38,225 nucleotides of DNA from Nostoc sp. FACHB-152. GTDB lineage: Bacteria > Cyanobacteriota > Cyanobacteriia > Cyanobacteriales > Nostocaceae. Position 1 is the first letter of the stretch. The number at the start of each line of letters is the position of its first letter. This document shows, piece after piece, positions 9,151-17,238 of this stretch. The notes below the pieces were generated by a model. The model had not been told where the DNA came from, made no database searches, and saw nothing but the letters and a program-made list of their open reading frames with translations. The DNA is taken from NCBI RefSeq assembly GCF_014697475.1, contig NZ_JACJRV010000070.1, positions 1 to 38,225 on the forward strand. Reading direction: 5' to 3'. The position numbers and the translations under genes were made by a program.

Positions 9151-9903
9151 ATGTTGCAAGAATCTCTGCCAATAAAATCCTACGAGCCAGTAAATAATTT
9201 AGAGCCTGTGATTGCTGTGAATAACCTGAATCACTACTTCGGTGAAGCGTTGCTCCGTAAACAAGTTTTATTTGATATTAATTTAGAAATTAAGGCTGGT
9301 GAAATTGTGATTATGACCGGGCCATCTGGTTCTGGGAAAACCACTTTGTTGACGCTACTAGGTGGATTACGCTCTGCCCAAGAAGGTAGTTTAAAAATTT
9401 TAGGGCAAGAAATTTGTGGAGCCAGTAAAAGAAAATTGACAGTGTTGCGTCGTCAAATTGGCTATATTTTTCAGGCACATAACTTAATGACATTTTTGAC
9501 AGCCAAAGAAAATGTCCGAATGTCATTAGAATTACATGATGAACATCTGAATCAAGATATTGATGCCAAAGCGATCGCCATGTTAGAAACAGTTGGCTTG
9601 GCCGAGCGTGTAAATTATTACCCAGAGAAACTTTCTGGCGGACAAAAACAACGAGTAGCGATCGCCCGCGCCTTAGTCAGTCACCCCAAAATTGTCTTAG
9701 CCGATGAACCCACAGCCGCACTCGATAAAAAATCTGGGCGCGATGTTGTGGAATTAATGCAGAGACTCGCCAAAGAACAAGGCTGTACAATTTTGCTCGT
9801 TACCCATGACAACCGGATTTTAGATATAGCCGATCGCATCATTTATATGGAAGATGGGCTGTTGAAAAGCGATGGTGTAGATGTAGCTACAACCATGCAC
9901 TGA
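9151..9903 (+). CDS. DevA-like ABC transporter ATP-binding protein
   Basis: A 250-aa ATPase with Walker A GPSGSGKTT, Q-loop FQAHNL, signature LSGGQKQRVAIARAL, Walker B IVLADEP and the H-loop VTHD. The motif order and length match DevA/LolD-type ATPases that power MacB-like permeases. It is the last gene of the TetR-DevB-DUF2834-DevC-DevA cluster, 14 bases after the permease. It would energise export from the periplasm through a TolC-like channel. Substrate unknown. Confidence 0.92.
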   Translation: MLQESLPIKSYEPVNNLEPVIAVNNLNHYFGEALLRKQVLFDINLEIKAGEIVIMTGPSGSGKTTLLTLLGGLRSAQEGSLKILGQEICGASKRKLTVLRRQIGYIFQAHNLMTFLTAKENVRMSLELHDEHLNQDIDAKAIAMLETVGLAERVNYYPEKLSGGQKQRVAIARALVSHPKIVLADEPTAALDKKSGRDVVELMQRLAKEQGCTILLVTHDNRILDIADRIIYMEDGLLKSDGVDVATTMH

Positions 9904-9919
9904 GTAAGGACGCGGACAA

Positions 9920-10102
9920 GTTTCTGCCATTACCTGCACACTCAATGGCTCGAATAACAGAAACTGAAGGCATCGACAGAATTTCATTGTAAGTAAAAGA
10001 GCGGGGACGCTCAACCCCAGAACCTTCAATTTTTAACTGCCAAGTAGCTAAATCGATTTGAGGTGTCGGGTTATTATTGCGGACAAAGGCTAATCTACTC
10101 AA
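9920..10102 (-). pseudogene. Remnant of a sulfite oxidase-family molybdoenzyme gene
   Basis: About 60 codons read FVRNNNPTPQIDLATW...GSGVERPRSFTYNEIL...IECAGNGRN. This matches the start of the molybdopterin-binding domain of sulfite-oxidase-like oxidoreductases, including the conserved ECAGNGR. Homology stops at about 9920 and stop codons lie directly upstream of 10102, so both ends are missing. The family is normally about 350-400 aa. It faces the DevA-like gene and is an orphan fragment, presumably from deletion or rearrangement next to the export operon. Confidence 0.7.
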
Positions 10103-10239
10103 CTCTTAATCTTATTGCACAGTTTCGTGATTTCAGCGTGAGATTCTTACTTCCTACTTCTAGCCCAAATTACTATCTTTAAGAGCAACTCAGTATAAAA
10201 TAACGGCTAGCTAATGTCTAACTTTCGAGAGGATAATCC

Positions 10240-10446
10240 ATGACTATTTGGGTAAATGAGCAAATTGATCCATCTGGCATGATTTATGCTTGCATTGCCT
10301 GTTGTAACGAGTCTCAAGCCAACGATTGTCATGAGTCTTTTGATAAAAATCTCACTGAAAAGCAAAAATCAGACGGTTGGACAGCAATATTGCGGACTGT
10401 TGATTCTTGGGATGAAGTCCCGGTAAATGCATTAAAACTTGATTGA
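10240..10446 (+). CDS. Small hypothetical protein, Cys-containing
   Basis: A 68-aa acidic protein beginning MTIWVNEQIDPSGMIYACIACC. It contains three close cysteines (Y-A-C-I-A-C-C) and a fourth in NDCHES, then a KQKSDGWTAILRTVDSWDEVP segment. GAGAGGA precedes the ATG at good spacing, supporting translation. It has no membrane helix and no family I can name. The cysteines could bind metal, but nothing shows this. It is isolated between a pseudogene and a repeat-rich region. Confidence 0.6.
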   Translation: MTIWVNEQIDPSGMIYACIACCNESQANDCHESFDKNLTEKQKSDGWTAILRTVDSWDEVPVNALKLD

Positions 10447-11238
10447 AGTACAGCGTTTTTCGGTTGAGTGCAGTACAGGTAGATAGGAGCGAGAGGCTAG
10501 AGATTAGAGGAATGTACCTCATTGGGTTGAAAACTACTGTAACTTGATAAAGCCCCTTCTCCTGCGGAGACTAAGGCGAACGTGGGCGAAAAAATCCTTG
10601 TATCCCAAGGTAAGTTAAAACCCCAACGCCAGTTCTCTCAAGTCGAGCCACTACGCCCTTGGTGGTTCCCCCCGTTGAAGCCAGTGGCGGTGGGGAACCC
10701 GCCCACGAGACTGGCTCCCCCTTGTTGGTGGCTTGCTTCCCCTACACCCTTTTATGACTTAGTTATTCTAAATTGTTCTTTGCTGTAGTGTTAACCAACT
10801 AAGAGAATTAACAGCATATTAGATATACATCACTGGGTTAAGGCAGTTGATTTTTGTATGCTTTTTGGAGTTTTCTTAAGCTGAAAGACACATATATTGC
10901 ACATCACTTCATGTAGTCGTTAACAGTCAACTGTCAACATCATTTAATATGCAAATTAACTCTGCATATGCTTAGTTAAAATAACCCGAAATTATCTATA
11001 TATGGTAATTGCTGTGTTCGGCATTATTACTACAAGAAATTACGTAGCTATCCGGTAAATTTACAATTTTATTATGTAAAGTTTATATATAAATTATAAA
11101 TACCTATTTAAGTAGACCTACTATTCGGAATATATTTAATGACAAGTTATCAGGTTATGCAATTGTTCACTAACTATCACAATTCATATCCTTTTGTGTT
11201 TTTTGAATTTCAAGCCTGAAAAGTGAAGGAGATAGATA
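10447..11238. other. Long intergenic region with an interspersed repeat
   Basis: About 10545-10760 is GC-richer and carries pieces of a dispersed repeat: a TTCTCCTGCGGAGA hairpin, then GGGGAACCCGCCCACGAGAC and GGCTCCCCC. Similar pieces recur at about 32676-32829 and 25853-25910. The 68-codon open frame across it (10582-10788) is read from this repeat and is not taken as a gene. From about 10800 to 11230 the sequence is very AT-rich and probably holds the promoter of the downstream small ORF and/or ligase gene; no clear -35/-10 pair can be singled out. Confidence 0.5.
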
Positions 11239-11355
11239 GTGATAGTCCAAATCGAGAATAAACAGCATCAGCACAAACTATTTGGGATGTGGTTTTTTGA
11301 AACTAAAAAAACAGCAACTAAGTGGGTGGTAAAAAGTTGGTTAAAATTTTGTTAA
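11239..11355 (+). CDS. Possible small peptide (38 aa), GTG start
   Basis: A short ORF preceded by AAGGAG exactly 7 bases before a GTG codon, a near-ideal ribosome binding site. It encodes a Lys/Trp-rich basic peptide ending in ...WLKFC and containing KLFGMWFFET. There is no obvious signal peptide or double-glycine leader. It lies 201 bases upstream of the ligase-carrier-thioesterase gene on the same strand. It could be a bona fide small protein, an upstream regulatory ORF or chance. I do not recognise it. Confidence 0.4.
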   Translation: MIVQIENKQHQHKLFGMWFFETKKTATKWVVKSWLKFC

Positions 11356-11556
11356 ATCATCGTTTTATTCTGCAATGAACTTTTGATAATGCTTTTGGAA
11401 TAAATCTGACAAACGCATTAACAAAAGTACTGCAAATAAAAGCTGCAATAACAGATTGTAGATTTGATCTGACTTAATTAGGTATACAGGGAAAAGTATG
11501 TTTCCCGACGACTAAACTGAATCCCTGAACGCTAATAAAAATTTCCCTACTTTACT

Positions 11557-14067
11557 ATGCTAAATAGCCCAGAAGGGTTGGTGATTCAGCGATTAATCAT
11601 CAACAGTATCGAGAAGTATGCTGATGAGATTGCGCTATTGAGTCCCAATCGATTACCGCTTACCTATCTTCGCTTATATTCCCACATCCAGGATTGCATT
11701 AGCATATTGAATTCAATGGGCTTAGGGCAAGGCGATCGCATTGCTATTGTTTTACCCAATGGCCCAGAAATGGCAGTTACTTTTCTCGCAGTTGCTACTT
11801 GTGCCACCAGTGCGCCTTTGAATCCGGCTTATAATCAAGCGGACTTCGACTTCTACCTAAGTGACTTAAATGCAAAAGCGTTAATTATCCATCATGCAGA
11901 CATAGACTCACCTGCTAGGGCTGTGGCATCTGCACGTAATATCCCGATTATTGAACTGATTCCCCAACTAGAAGCAGAAGCAGGCCTGTTTGTGCTGGTA
12001 GGAGATACTCAATTACCTAAGATTGATCATGTAGAAACCAACAGTGAAGACATAGCCCTGGTATTACACACATCAGGAACAACCTCTCGTCCTAAGATTG
12101 TGCCTTTAACACAAGCTAACTTGTGTACTTCAGCACAAAATATCAGCCGATCCTTGCAATTAACACATAGCGATCGCTGCTTGAACGTCATGCCACTGTT
12201 TCATATTCATGGTTTGATTGCCTCTGTTCTTTCATCGCTGGCATCTGGAGGAAGTGTAGTTTGCGCTCCATCCTTTAATCCCAATCTATTTTTTAATTGG
12301 ATTAAAGAATTTCAGCCCACTTGGTACACGGCTGTTCCAACCATACATCAGTCGGTTCTGGCACAATTTGAAACCCATTGCTCTATTGCTGAACAGCATT
12401 CGCTACGGTTTATCCGTTCTTGTTCCGCATCATTGCCGCCGCAACTCATGGAGGCATTAGAGCAAACATTTCACGTGCCAGTGATTGAAGCGTATGGCAT
12501 GACAGAAGCATCTCATCAAATAGCTTCTAACCCATTACCACCGAGCGATCGCAAAGCTCGTTCAGTGGGTATTGCCGCCGGCCCAGATGTTGCCATTATG
12601 GATGAAGTTGGAAATGTGCTGGCACCTGATGAACTCGGAGAGATTGTGATTAAAGGAGCAAATGTCACGCAAGGATATGAAAATAATCCACAAGCCAACG
12701 CTAATGCCTTTACAAATGGCTGGTTTAGAACAGGTGATCAGGGGTATTTAGATCATGCTGGCTACTTGTACATTACTGGCAGGTTAAAAGAACAAATCAA
12801 TCGCGGAGGCGAAAAAATTTCTCCGCGTGAAATTGATGAAGTTCTTCTAGATCACCCAGCGATCGCGCAAGCCGTTACTTTTGCAGTTCCTCATCCAACC
12901 TTGGGCGAACATATTGCAGCAGCAGTTGTGCTGAATCAAAATGCAATAGTTAATGAACAGGAGATTCGTACATTTGCAGCCGCCCGATTAATAGACTTTA
13001 AAGTTCCTAGTCAGATAATTTTTGTTAAAGAAATCCCAAAAGGCCCAACTGGAAAACTGCAACGCATTGGTCTAGCAGAAAAGTTAGCCAGCCATTTGAA
13101 AACGACTTTTGTGGCTCCTAAAACTGATATAGAAGTCAAACTGGCATCTATTTGGAGTGAAGTGCTTGGTCTGGATACTGTGGGTATCCATGACAACTTT
13201 TTTGCTTTAGGAGGAGACTCGTTAAAAGCGGTGCAAGTGCTTGCAAAGCTGCATACTACTTTTGGGACAGACTTGCCTCTATCGGCTCTTTTTCAGACTT
13301 CAACAATTCATCAACTAGCGGAAATTTTAAAAGATCCACACCAATGGTCTTATCCCTGGTATTCCCTGATTCCGATTCAACCTGCTGGCACTCGCCCTCC
13401 TCTATTTGGAATCCATCACAATTCCTACAAAGATTTGCCAAACTACTTAGGGCCAGATCAACCTATCTACGTTTTGCGTTATGGGTTGGCAGCAATGAAG
13501 ACAAGCAGCACATTTACCCTTCCCAAGCGGGTTGAAGATTTAGCTGCTCACTACATTCAAGAAATACAAGCTTTTCAACCTGAAGGCCCTTATTTCCTGA
13601 TGGGTACTTCATTTGGAGGTAATATTGCTTTAGAAATGGCGCAACAGCTGCTTGCACAAGGGCAGCAGGTGCCTCTTTTGATATTGTTTGATAGCCGTTT
13701 CAAAGTTGGAATTGTTGACGCGAGCAAAAGATTACAAGTCAAGATACAGGCATTATTGGGCCATAAAGAGGATCAATATACACCTGCTTTCTATCGTGCT
13801 ATTGGAGAGTCTGGTTTCTTTGAACCCTATCATCCAAAACCTTACCCTGGTAAAGTACTTTTTTTGAAGGCAACGGATGAAGATGAAATTGTTGAACGTC
13901 ATAGAGTACTTATCTATCGCTATGAAACCCTCGATACAAGATGGAGAAAGATATGCCCAGAATTGGACTATATCAAAGTTCCAGGAGGCCATAACAGTCT
14001 TTTAGCAGAGCCTCACGTTTCTATATTGGCTAAAAAGTTAAAAGCTGCGCTCAATGAATTGTATTAA
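11557..14067 (+). CDS. Acyl/aryl-AMP ligase - carrier - thioesterase (A-T-TE) protein
   Basis: An 836-aa NRPS-like single-module enzyme. The adenylating domain (residues 1 to about 510) has A3 HTSGTTSRPK (171-180), A5 EAYGMTEASH (311-320), A7 RTGD (391-394), GRLKEQINRGGEK and the catalytic Lys in PTGK (K500). A phosphopantetheine carrier follows, with GGDSL at 553-557 (S555 carries the arm). The thioesterase (about 600-836) has GTSFGG (nucleophile S685), D712 in FDSR and H812 in GGHN. The N-terminal domain resembles the AAE3/Pcs60 (oxalyl-CoA synthetase-like) branch, in APLNPAYNQADFDFYLSD, rather than amino-acid-activating domains, and there is no condensation domain. The enzyme should activate a carboxylic acid, load it on the carrier and release it by hydrolysis or transfer. 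The next gene starts 16 bases after its stop. Substrate unknown. Confidence 0.88.
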   Translation: MLNSPEGLVIQRLIINSIEKYADEIALLSPNRLPLTYLRLYSHIQDCISILNSMGLGQGDRIAIVLPNGPEMAVTFLAVATCATSAPLNPAYNQADFDFYLSDLNAKALIIHHADIDSPARAVASARNIPIIELIPQLEAEAGLFVLVGDTQLPKIDHVETNSEDIALVLHTSGTTSRPKIVPLTQANLCTSAQNISRSLQLTHSDRCLNVMPLFHIHGLIASVLSSLASGGSVVCAPSFNPNLFFNWIKEFQPTWYTAVPTIHQSVLAQFETHCSIAEQHSLRFIRSCSASLPPQLMEALEQTFHVPVIEAYGMTEASHQIASNPLPPSDRKARSVGIAAGPDVAIMDEVGNVLAPDELGEIVIKGANVTQGYENNPQANANAFTNGWFRTGDQGYLDHAGYLYITGRLKEQINRGGEKISPREIDEVLLDHPAIAQAVTFAVPHPTLGEHIAAAVVLNQNAIVNEQEIRTFAAARLIDFKVPSQIIFVKEIPKGPTGKLQRIGLAEKLASHLKTTFVAPKTDIEVKLASIWSEVLGLDTVGIHDNFFALGGDSLKAVQVLAKLHTTFGTDLPLSALFQTSTIHQLAEILKDPHQWSYPWYSLIPIQPAGTRPPLFGIHHNSYKDLPNYLGPDQPIYVLRYGLAAMKTSSTFTLPKRVEDLAAHYIQEIQAFQPEGPYFLMGTSFGGNIALEMAQQLLAQGQQVPLLILFDSRFKVGIVDASKRLQVKIQALLGHKEDQYTPAFYRAIGESGFFEPYHPKPYPGKVLFLKATDEDEIVERHRVLIYRYETLDTRWRKICPELDYIKVPGGHNSLLAEPHVSILAKKLKAALNELY

Positions 14068-14083
14068 ATACTCTGAAAATCAT

Positions 14084-14929
14084 ATGACAATCAATTCCGG
14101 ACAATACTTAAGGCACGCTATTTCTGAGCGTTCAATCATTCCTTTTATTGGTGTATATGATGTGTTTTCTGCATCAATTGCCAGCCAATATTTTGACGGC
14201 ATTTTTATCAGTGGGTTTGGGTTTGCTGCTAGCTACTACGGGTTGCCAGACATTGGATTTATTGCCTGGTCAGATATTGTTAATTTCGTCCAACGGGTGA
14301 GAACGATTTTACCTCACCATCACATCGTTGTTGATATTGATGATGGCTATACAGATACTGAAGTTGCTTGTCATGTAGTTAATCTATTAGAATCAGTCGG
14401 TGCTTCAGCTGTAGTCTTAGAAGACCAGATGCGTCCTCGACGGTGTGGACACTTTGATGGTAAGCAGTTAATGGAGTTAGAGCCTTTTCTAGAGAAGTTA
14501 AAGAAGGTGCTAGCCAGCCGTAAAGATTTGTTTGTTATCGCTCGTACTGATGCTAGCGATTTGGATGAAATTATCAAACGAGCAAAAGCGTTTGCAGAAG
14601 TTGGAGCGGATGCAATACTCGCAGATGGTTTGCGAGATCTCAATACTTTAAAAATCTTGAAAGCCGAACAGCCAAAACCAATTATGTTTAACCAAATAGC
14701 TGGCGGTAAGTCTCCTCAATGCAGTTTGCCAGAGTTGGAACAGTTTGGAGTTTCATTAGTTAACTACAGTACTCCATGCTTATTTGCAGCTCAATCTGCT
14801 ATTCATGAGATGATGCAAACGTTGAAAGTAAAAGATGGCTTACTACTCAAAGATAAAGTGGGAGTCAAAGAATGTACTGAGTTATTGAATCAAAACTTAA
14901 TCAAACGAAGTATGAGAAACGCATATTGA
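14084..14929 (+). CDS. Isocitrate lyase/PEP mutase superfamily enzyme
   Basis: A 281-aa beta/alpha-barrel enzyme acting on a 2-oxo- or 2-hydroxy-dicarboxylate C-C or C-P bond. Visible motifs are VYDVFSA, DIDDGY (84-89, metal-binding loop; DADTGYG in relatives), EDQ (113-115), RRCGH (119-123, the lyase-type KRCGH loop with catalytic Cys), ARTD (153-156) and FNQ (202-204). The RCGH loop favours the methylisocitrate lyase/oxaloacetate hydrolase/carboxy-PEP mutase side over true PEP mutase. An alternative start at 14054 overlaps the upstream gene by 14 bases; 14084 (MTINSGQYL) gives the usual N-terminus. It is tightly linked to the ligase-carrier-thioesterase gene, so it may make that enzyme's substrate. 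Exact reaction unknown. Confidence 0.82.
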   Translation: MTINSGQYLRHAISERSIIPFIGVYDVFSASIASQYFDGIFISGFGFAASYYGLPDIGFIAWSDIVNFVQRVRTILPHHHIVVDIDDGYTDTEVACHVVNLLESVGASAVVLEDQMRPRRCGHFDGKQLMELEPFLEKLKKVLASRKDLFVIARTDASDLDEIIKRAKAFAEVGADAILADGLRDLNTLKILKAEQPKPIMFNQIAGGKSPQCSLPELEQFGVSLVNYSTPCLFAAQSAIHEMMQTLKVKDGLLLKDKVGVKECTELLNQNLIKRSMRNAY

Positions 14930-15003
14930 GCGAGTTCTCATCTTCTGAGAGTTCTTTGAGAAAGCTACGTTAAACTCTTGCAAAAATAGTTTTGCACTCT
15001 TGT

Positions 15004-15046
15004 GGGAAAGGGAAAAGACCCTATCTTTACCTTCTTTCCCTTTCCC
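15004..15046. repeat. G/A-rich hairpin between convergent genes
   Basis: A perfect 12-base inverted repeat, GGGAAAGGGAAA (15004-15015) and TTTCCCTTTCCC (15035-15046). It lies between the ends of the ICL-like gene and the O-methyltransferase gene. It could act as a bidirectional terminator but lacks a clean T-tract; it belongs to the same compositional class as the elements at 5.2 and 32.2 kb. Confidence 0.55.
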
Positions 15047-15065
15047 CTACTAATGCAAGGATGTA

Positions 15066-15731
15066 TTAACCTCGCTTGAGTGCTAGCGTTAGTCCATCAC
15101 CAATGGGGATAAGTGAGAGTGTGACTCGTTCATCATCCCGTAACTTTTGATTGATAGCACGAATCGCTTTCGTACTTTCATCTTGGATTTGCGGTTTGGC
15201 TACATCCCCAGACCATAAAACATTATCGATCGCAATCAAGCCACCAGGACGAATCAATTGCAGACATCTTTCGTAATAACCATCATAATTTTCTTTATCA
15301 GCATCGATGAACGCAAAATCAAAGGTTCCTGCTTGTCCCGTTGCCAGCAGCTGATCTAAAGTTTCTAAGGCTGGTGCTAACCGTAGGTCAATTTTATCGG
15401 CTACCCCAGCTTGCTGCCAATACTTTCGAGCGATCGCAGTATATTCCTCACTGACATCACAAGCAACAATCTTGCCATCAGCAGGTAAGGCCAATGCTAC
15501 AGACAACGAACTATAACCAGTAAACACACCAACTTCTAGAGTTTTCTTAGCACCTAAAAGTTGTATCAGCAGCCGCATAAATTGCCCTTGTTCTGGCGAA
15601 ATCTGCATACTTCCGCTAGGATGGTTGGCAGTTTCGCCGCGTAACTTTCGCAGAATCTCCGGTTCGCGCAACGAAACAGATAATAAATAGTTGTAAAGTT
15701 GGCTATCAAGTCCAATAGTCTGTTTTGACAT
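15066..15731 (-). CDS. Class I SAM-dependent O-methyltransferase
   Basis: A 221-aa cation-dependent O-methyltransferase of the catechol/caffeoyl-CoA OMT family (Methyltransf_3). The SAM site reads LEVGVFTGYSSLSVALALP, followed by the acidic VACDVS loop. FDFAFIDADKENYDGYYE supplies the family's metal-binding Asp, and IAIDNVLWSGDV carries the downstream metal/substrate residues. It methylates hydroxyls of catechol-like or phenylpropanoid-type substrates in relatives, including the Synechocystis homologue; its natural substrate here is unknown. It is divergent from the following lipoprotein gene, with only a few bases between the open frames. Confidence 0.9.
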   Translation of the reverse strand: MSKQTIGLDSQLYNYLLSVSLREPEILRKLRGETANHPSGSMQISPEQGQFMRLLIQLLGAKKTLEVGVFTGYSSLSVALALPADGKIVACDVSEEYTAIARKYWQQAGVADKIDLRLAPALETLDQLLATGQAGTFDFAFIDADKENYDGYYERCLQLIRPGGLIAIDNVLWSGDVAKPQIQDESTKAIRAINQKLRDDERVTLSLIPIGDGLTLALKRG

Positions 15732-15793
15732 GGTAGATGGCAGAATTTAAGGCATATACCGTTATACTATCGCTGGAGAGTAAAGTATCAAAT

Positions 15794-16204
15794 ATGGTGC
15801 GGCTGATTATAACGACGATTTTGCTAGTGCTGTTAACGGCTTGTGGTAGTATCGGACTGCTACCAACTAAGGAGTTAGTGCAGAAAGCGATCGCAGTTGC
15901 ACTAGAACAAACTCAACAAGAACTTAGTCAAAAAGTTGATTTAGATTTGCAAGGGTTAGAAATTCAACAGCTAAAAATTACTGAAGAAAAACCCCTAACG
16001 ATTCAGAATTTACCAGCCTTCCGCGTCAAGGGAAAATACGACTTAACCATAAAATTACCACAGCGACAGTTGACGCAACCGGAACAACCCTTTGAGTTTT
16101 ACTTGCAAATTCAGCAAGAAGGCAAAACTTGGCGATTAATATTACCAGATAAGAATAGCAAAGATTCTCAACCAATTTGGCGTAGTTATCTTATTCCTAA
16201 CTAA
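15794..16204 (+). CDS. Predicted lipoprotein
   Basis: A 136-aa protein whose N-terminus (MVRLIITTILLVLLTACGS) is a clean type II signal peptide with lipobox LTAC, so Cys17 should be lipidated. The mature part is beta-rich and polar (VDLDLQGLEIQQLKI, GKYDLTIKLP, FEFYLQIQQEGKTWRLI), without a family I can name. The open frame extends to 15737, but the ATG at 15794 places the signal peptide at the N-terminus. It may be exported to the periplasmic face of a membrane. Function unknown. Confidence 0.75.
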   Translation: MVRLIITTILLVLLTACGSIGLLPTKELVQKAIAVALEQTQQELSQKVDLDLQGLEIQQLKITEEKPLTIQNLPAFRVKGKYDLTIKLPQRQLTQPEQPFEFYLQIQQEGKTWRLILPDKNSKDSQPIWRSYLIPN

Positions 16205-16298
16205 CTATGTGCAAGTCATCGAACCAGCACACCTATTCCGTGTAAATGCCCAGACATAGCCATGATTAAGGTATTACTTTTACTGGAGAATGGGCAAA

Positions 16299-17072
16299 AT
16301 GTATATTAACTTTTTTATTAGTTCTATTGTCGGAATTATCGCTATAGTGTTGCTGGCTTTTGGCTTACTGCAATGGGTACACATTCCGGCGGGTAGCCTG
16401 CTTGACTGGATAATTGGTGGTGCAAGTTTTTGGTGGTTGTTGGTAATTGTCACTGTACCTTGGAATGTACATTTTCAAGCTAAAGAAGTGTTAGCCCAAG
16501 CAGCACAGTCTGTCGAGAAAGGCATTACAGTAGATGGGAAACAAGTTAAATATGTCCAAATATTAGCCAAGCGATCGCTGTGGGTTGCCCTGGCCTTACA
16601 CTTATTCTCAGCAGTTGGTCTTTATACTCTTGCTGCAACTGGTATTAGCACTGTAGGTTATATCAGTTCTGGTGCAGCTTTGCTATTAACTATTCTGCGT
16701 CCTGCTATCCGTGCTTATGAATATTGGTATACACGACTAACAATGATTAGCCAAGAATGGCAATATCCCCGCGAAGATATTTTTGAACTGCGAAATCGCT
16801 TTTATGAATTAGAACAAAAAGTACAATTTTTAGAAAATCAACTTAATCCAGAAGAGTCTTACTCATTACCAGCAACGCAACAACGTTTTACTGAAGAAAC
16901 CCGCAAAGAATTAGCAAGAATTGTTGCTAATTTAGAAGAACTGAGGGCAACAAATCAAACAGAACATGAACGTTTAGGTAGAGAAGCCAGAAATGCGATC
17001 GCGCAACTTTCCACCGATGGACAATTCCTCGAACACGTCCGTGAAATTATCCGTTTTTTCAAAACAGCTTAA
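16299..17072 (+). CDS. Membrane protein with C-terminal coiled coil
   Basis: A 257-aa protein. Two hydrophobic segments at the N-terminus (about residues 3-25 and 35-55) and two more at about 95-115 and 120-135 are followed by a long charged helical tail with heptad-like ELRNRFYELEQKVQFLENQL and ETRKELARIVANLEEL. I do not recognise the family. The start at 16299 (MYINFFISS) is preferred over 16290 because the purine stretch GGAGAA lies at a workable distance from it and directly abuts the earlier ATG. It may be a scaffold or envelope protein. Confidence 0.7.
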   Translation: MYINFFISSIVGIIAIVLLAFGLLQWVHIPAGSLLDWIIGGASFWWLLVIVTVPWNVHFQAKEVLAQAAQSVEKGITVDGKQVKYVQILAKRSLWVALALHLFSAVGLYTLAATGISTVGYISSGAALLLTILRPAIRAYEYWYTRLTMISQEWQYPREDIFELRNRFYELEQKVQFLENQLNPEESYSLPATQQRFTEETRKELARIVANLEELRATNQTEHERLGREARNAIAQLSTDGQFLEHVREIIRFFKTA

Positions 17073-17108
17073 CTTCTATAGCAAGAGTCAATTTGTTCCA
17101 AAAAAAGA

Positions 17109-17165
17109 GAGGAAAGCTTAGGGTAAAAGAAATGAAATTTTCTTTTTTCCCTTCACTTTCCCCTC
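17109..17165. repeat. Imperfect G/A-rich hairpin between convergent genes
   Basis: GAGGAAAGCTTAGGGTAAAAGA pairs imperfectly with TCTTTTTTCCCTTCACTTTCC/CCTC. It lies between the end of the coiled-coil membrane protein gene and the end of the minus-strand gene at 17239. It could serve both genes as a transcription end. Confidence 0.4.
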
Positions 17166-17238
17166 CAATTCCTAGAGGATGTCTGATTACAAAAATACTT
17201 TTGGCAAGAACTTTAGTACAAAAACATCCTCACAATTG

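Noticed and set aside
10582-10788. Open frame of 68 codons on the plus strand
   Set aside because: It is read from a dispersed palindromic repeat, has Pro/Trp-rich low-complexity content and no ribosome binding site.
14084-14929. Phosphonate biosynthesis (true PEP mutase)
   Set aside because: PEP mutases carry an EDK-type loop ending in NS; this enzyme has EDQ and RRCGH of the lyase side, and no phosphonopyruvate decarboxylase is nearby.
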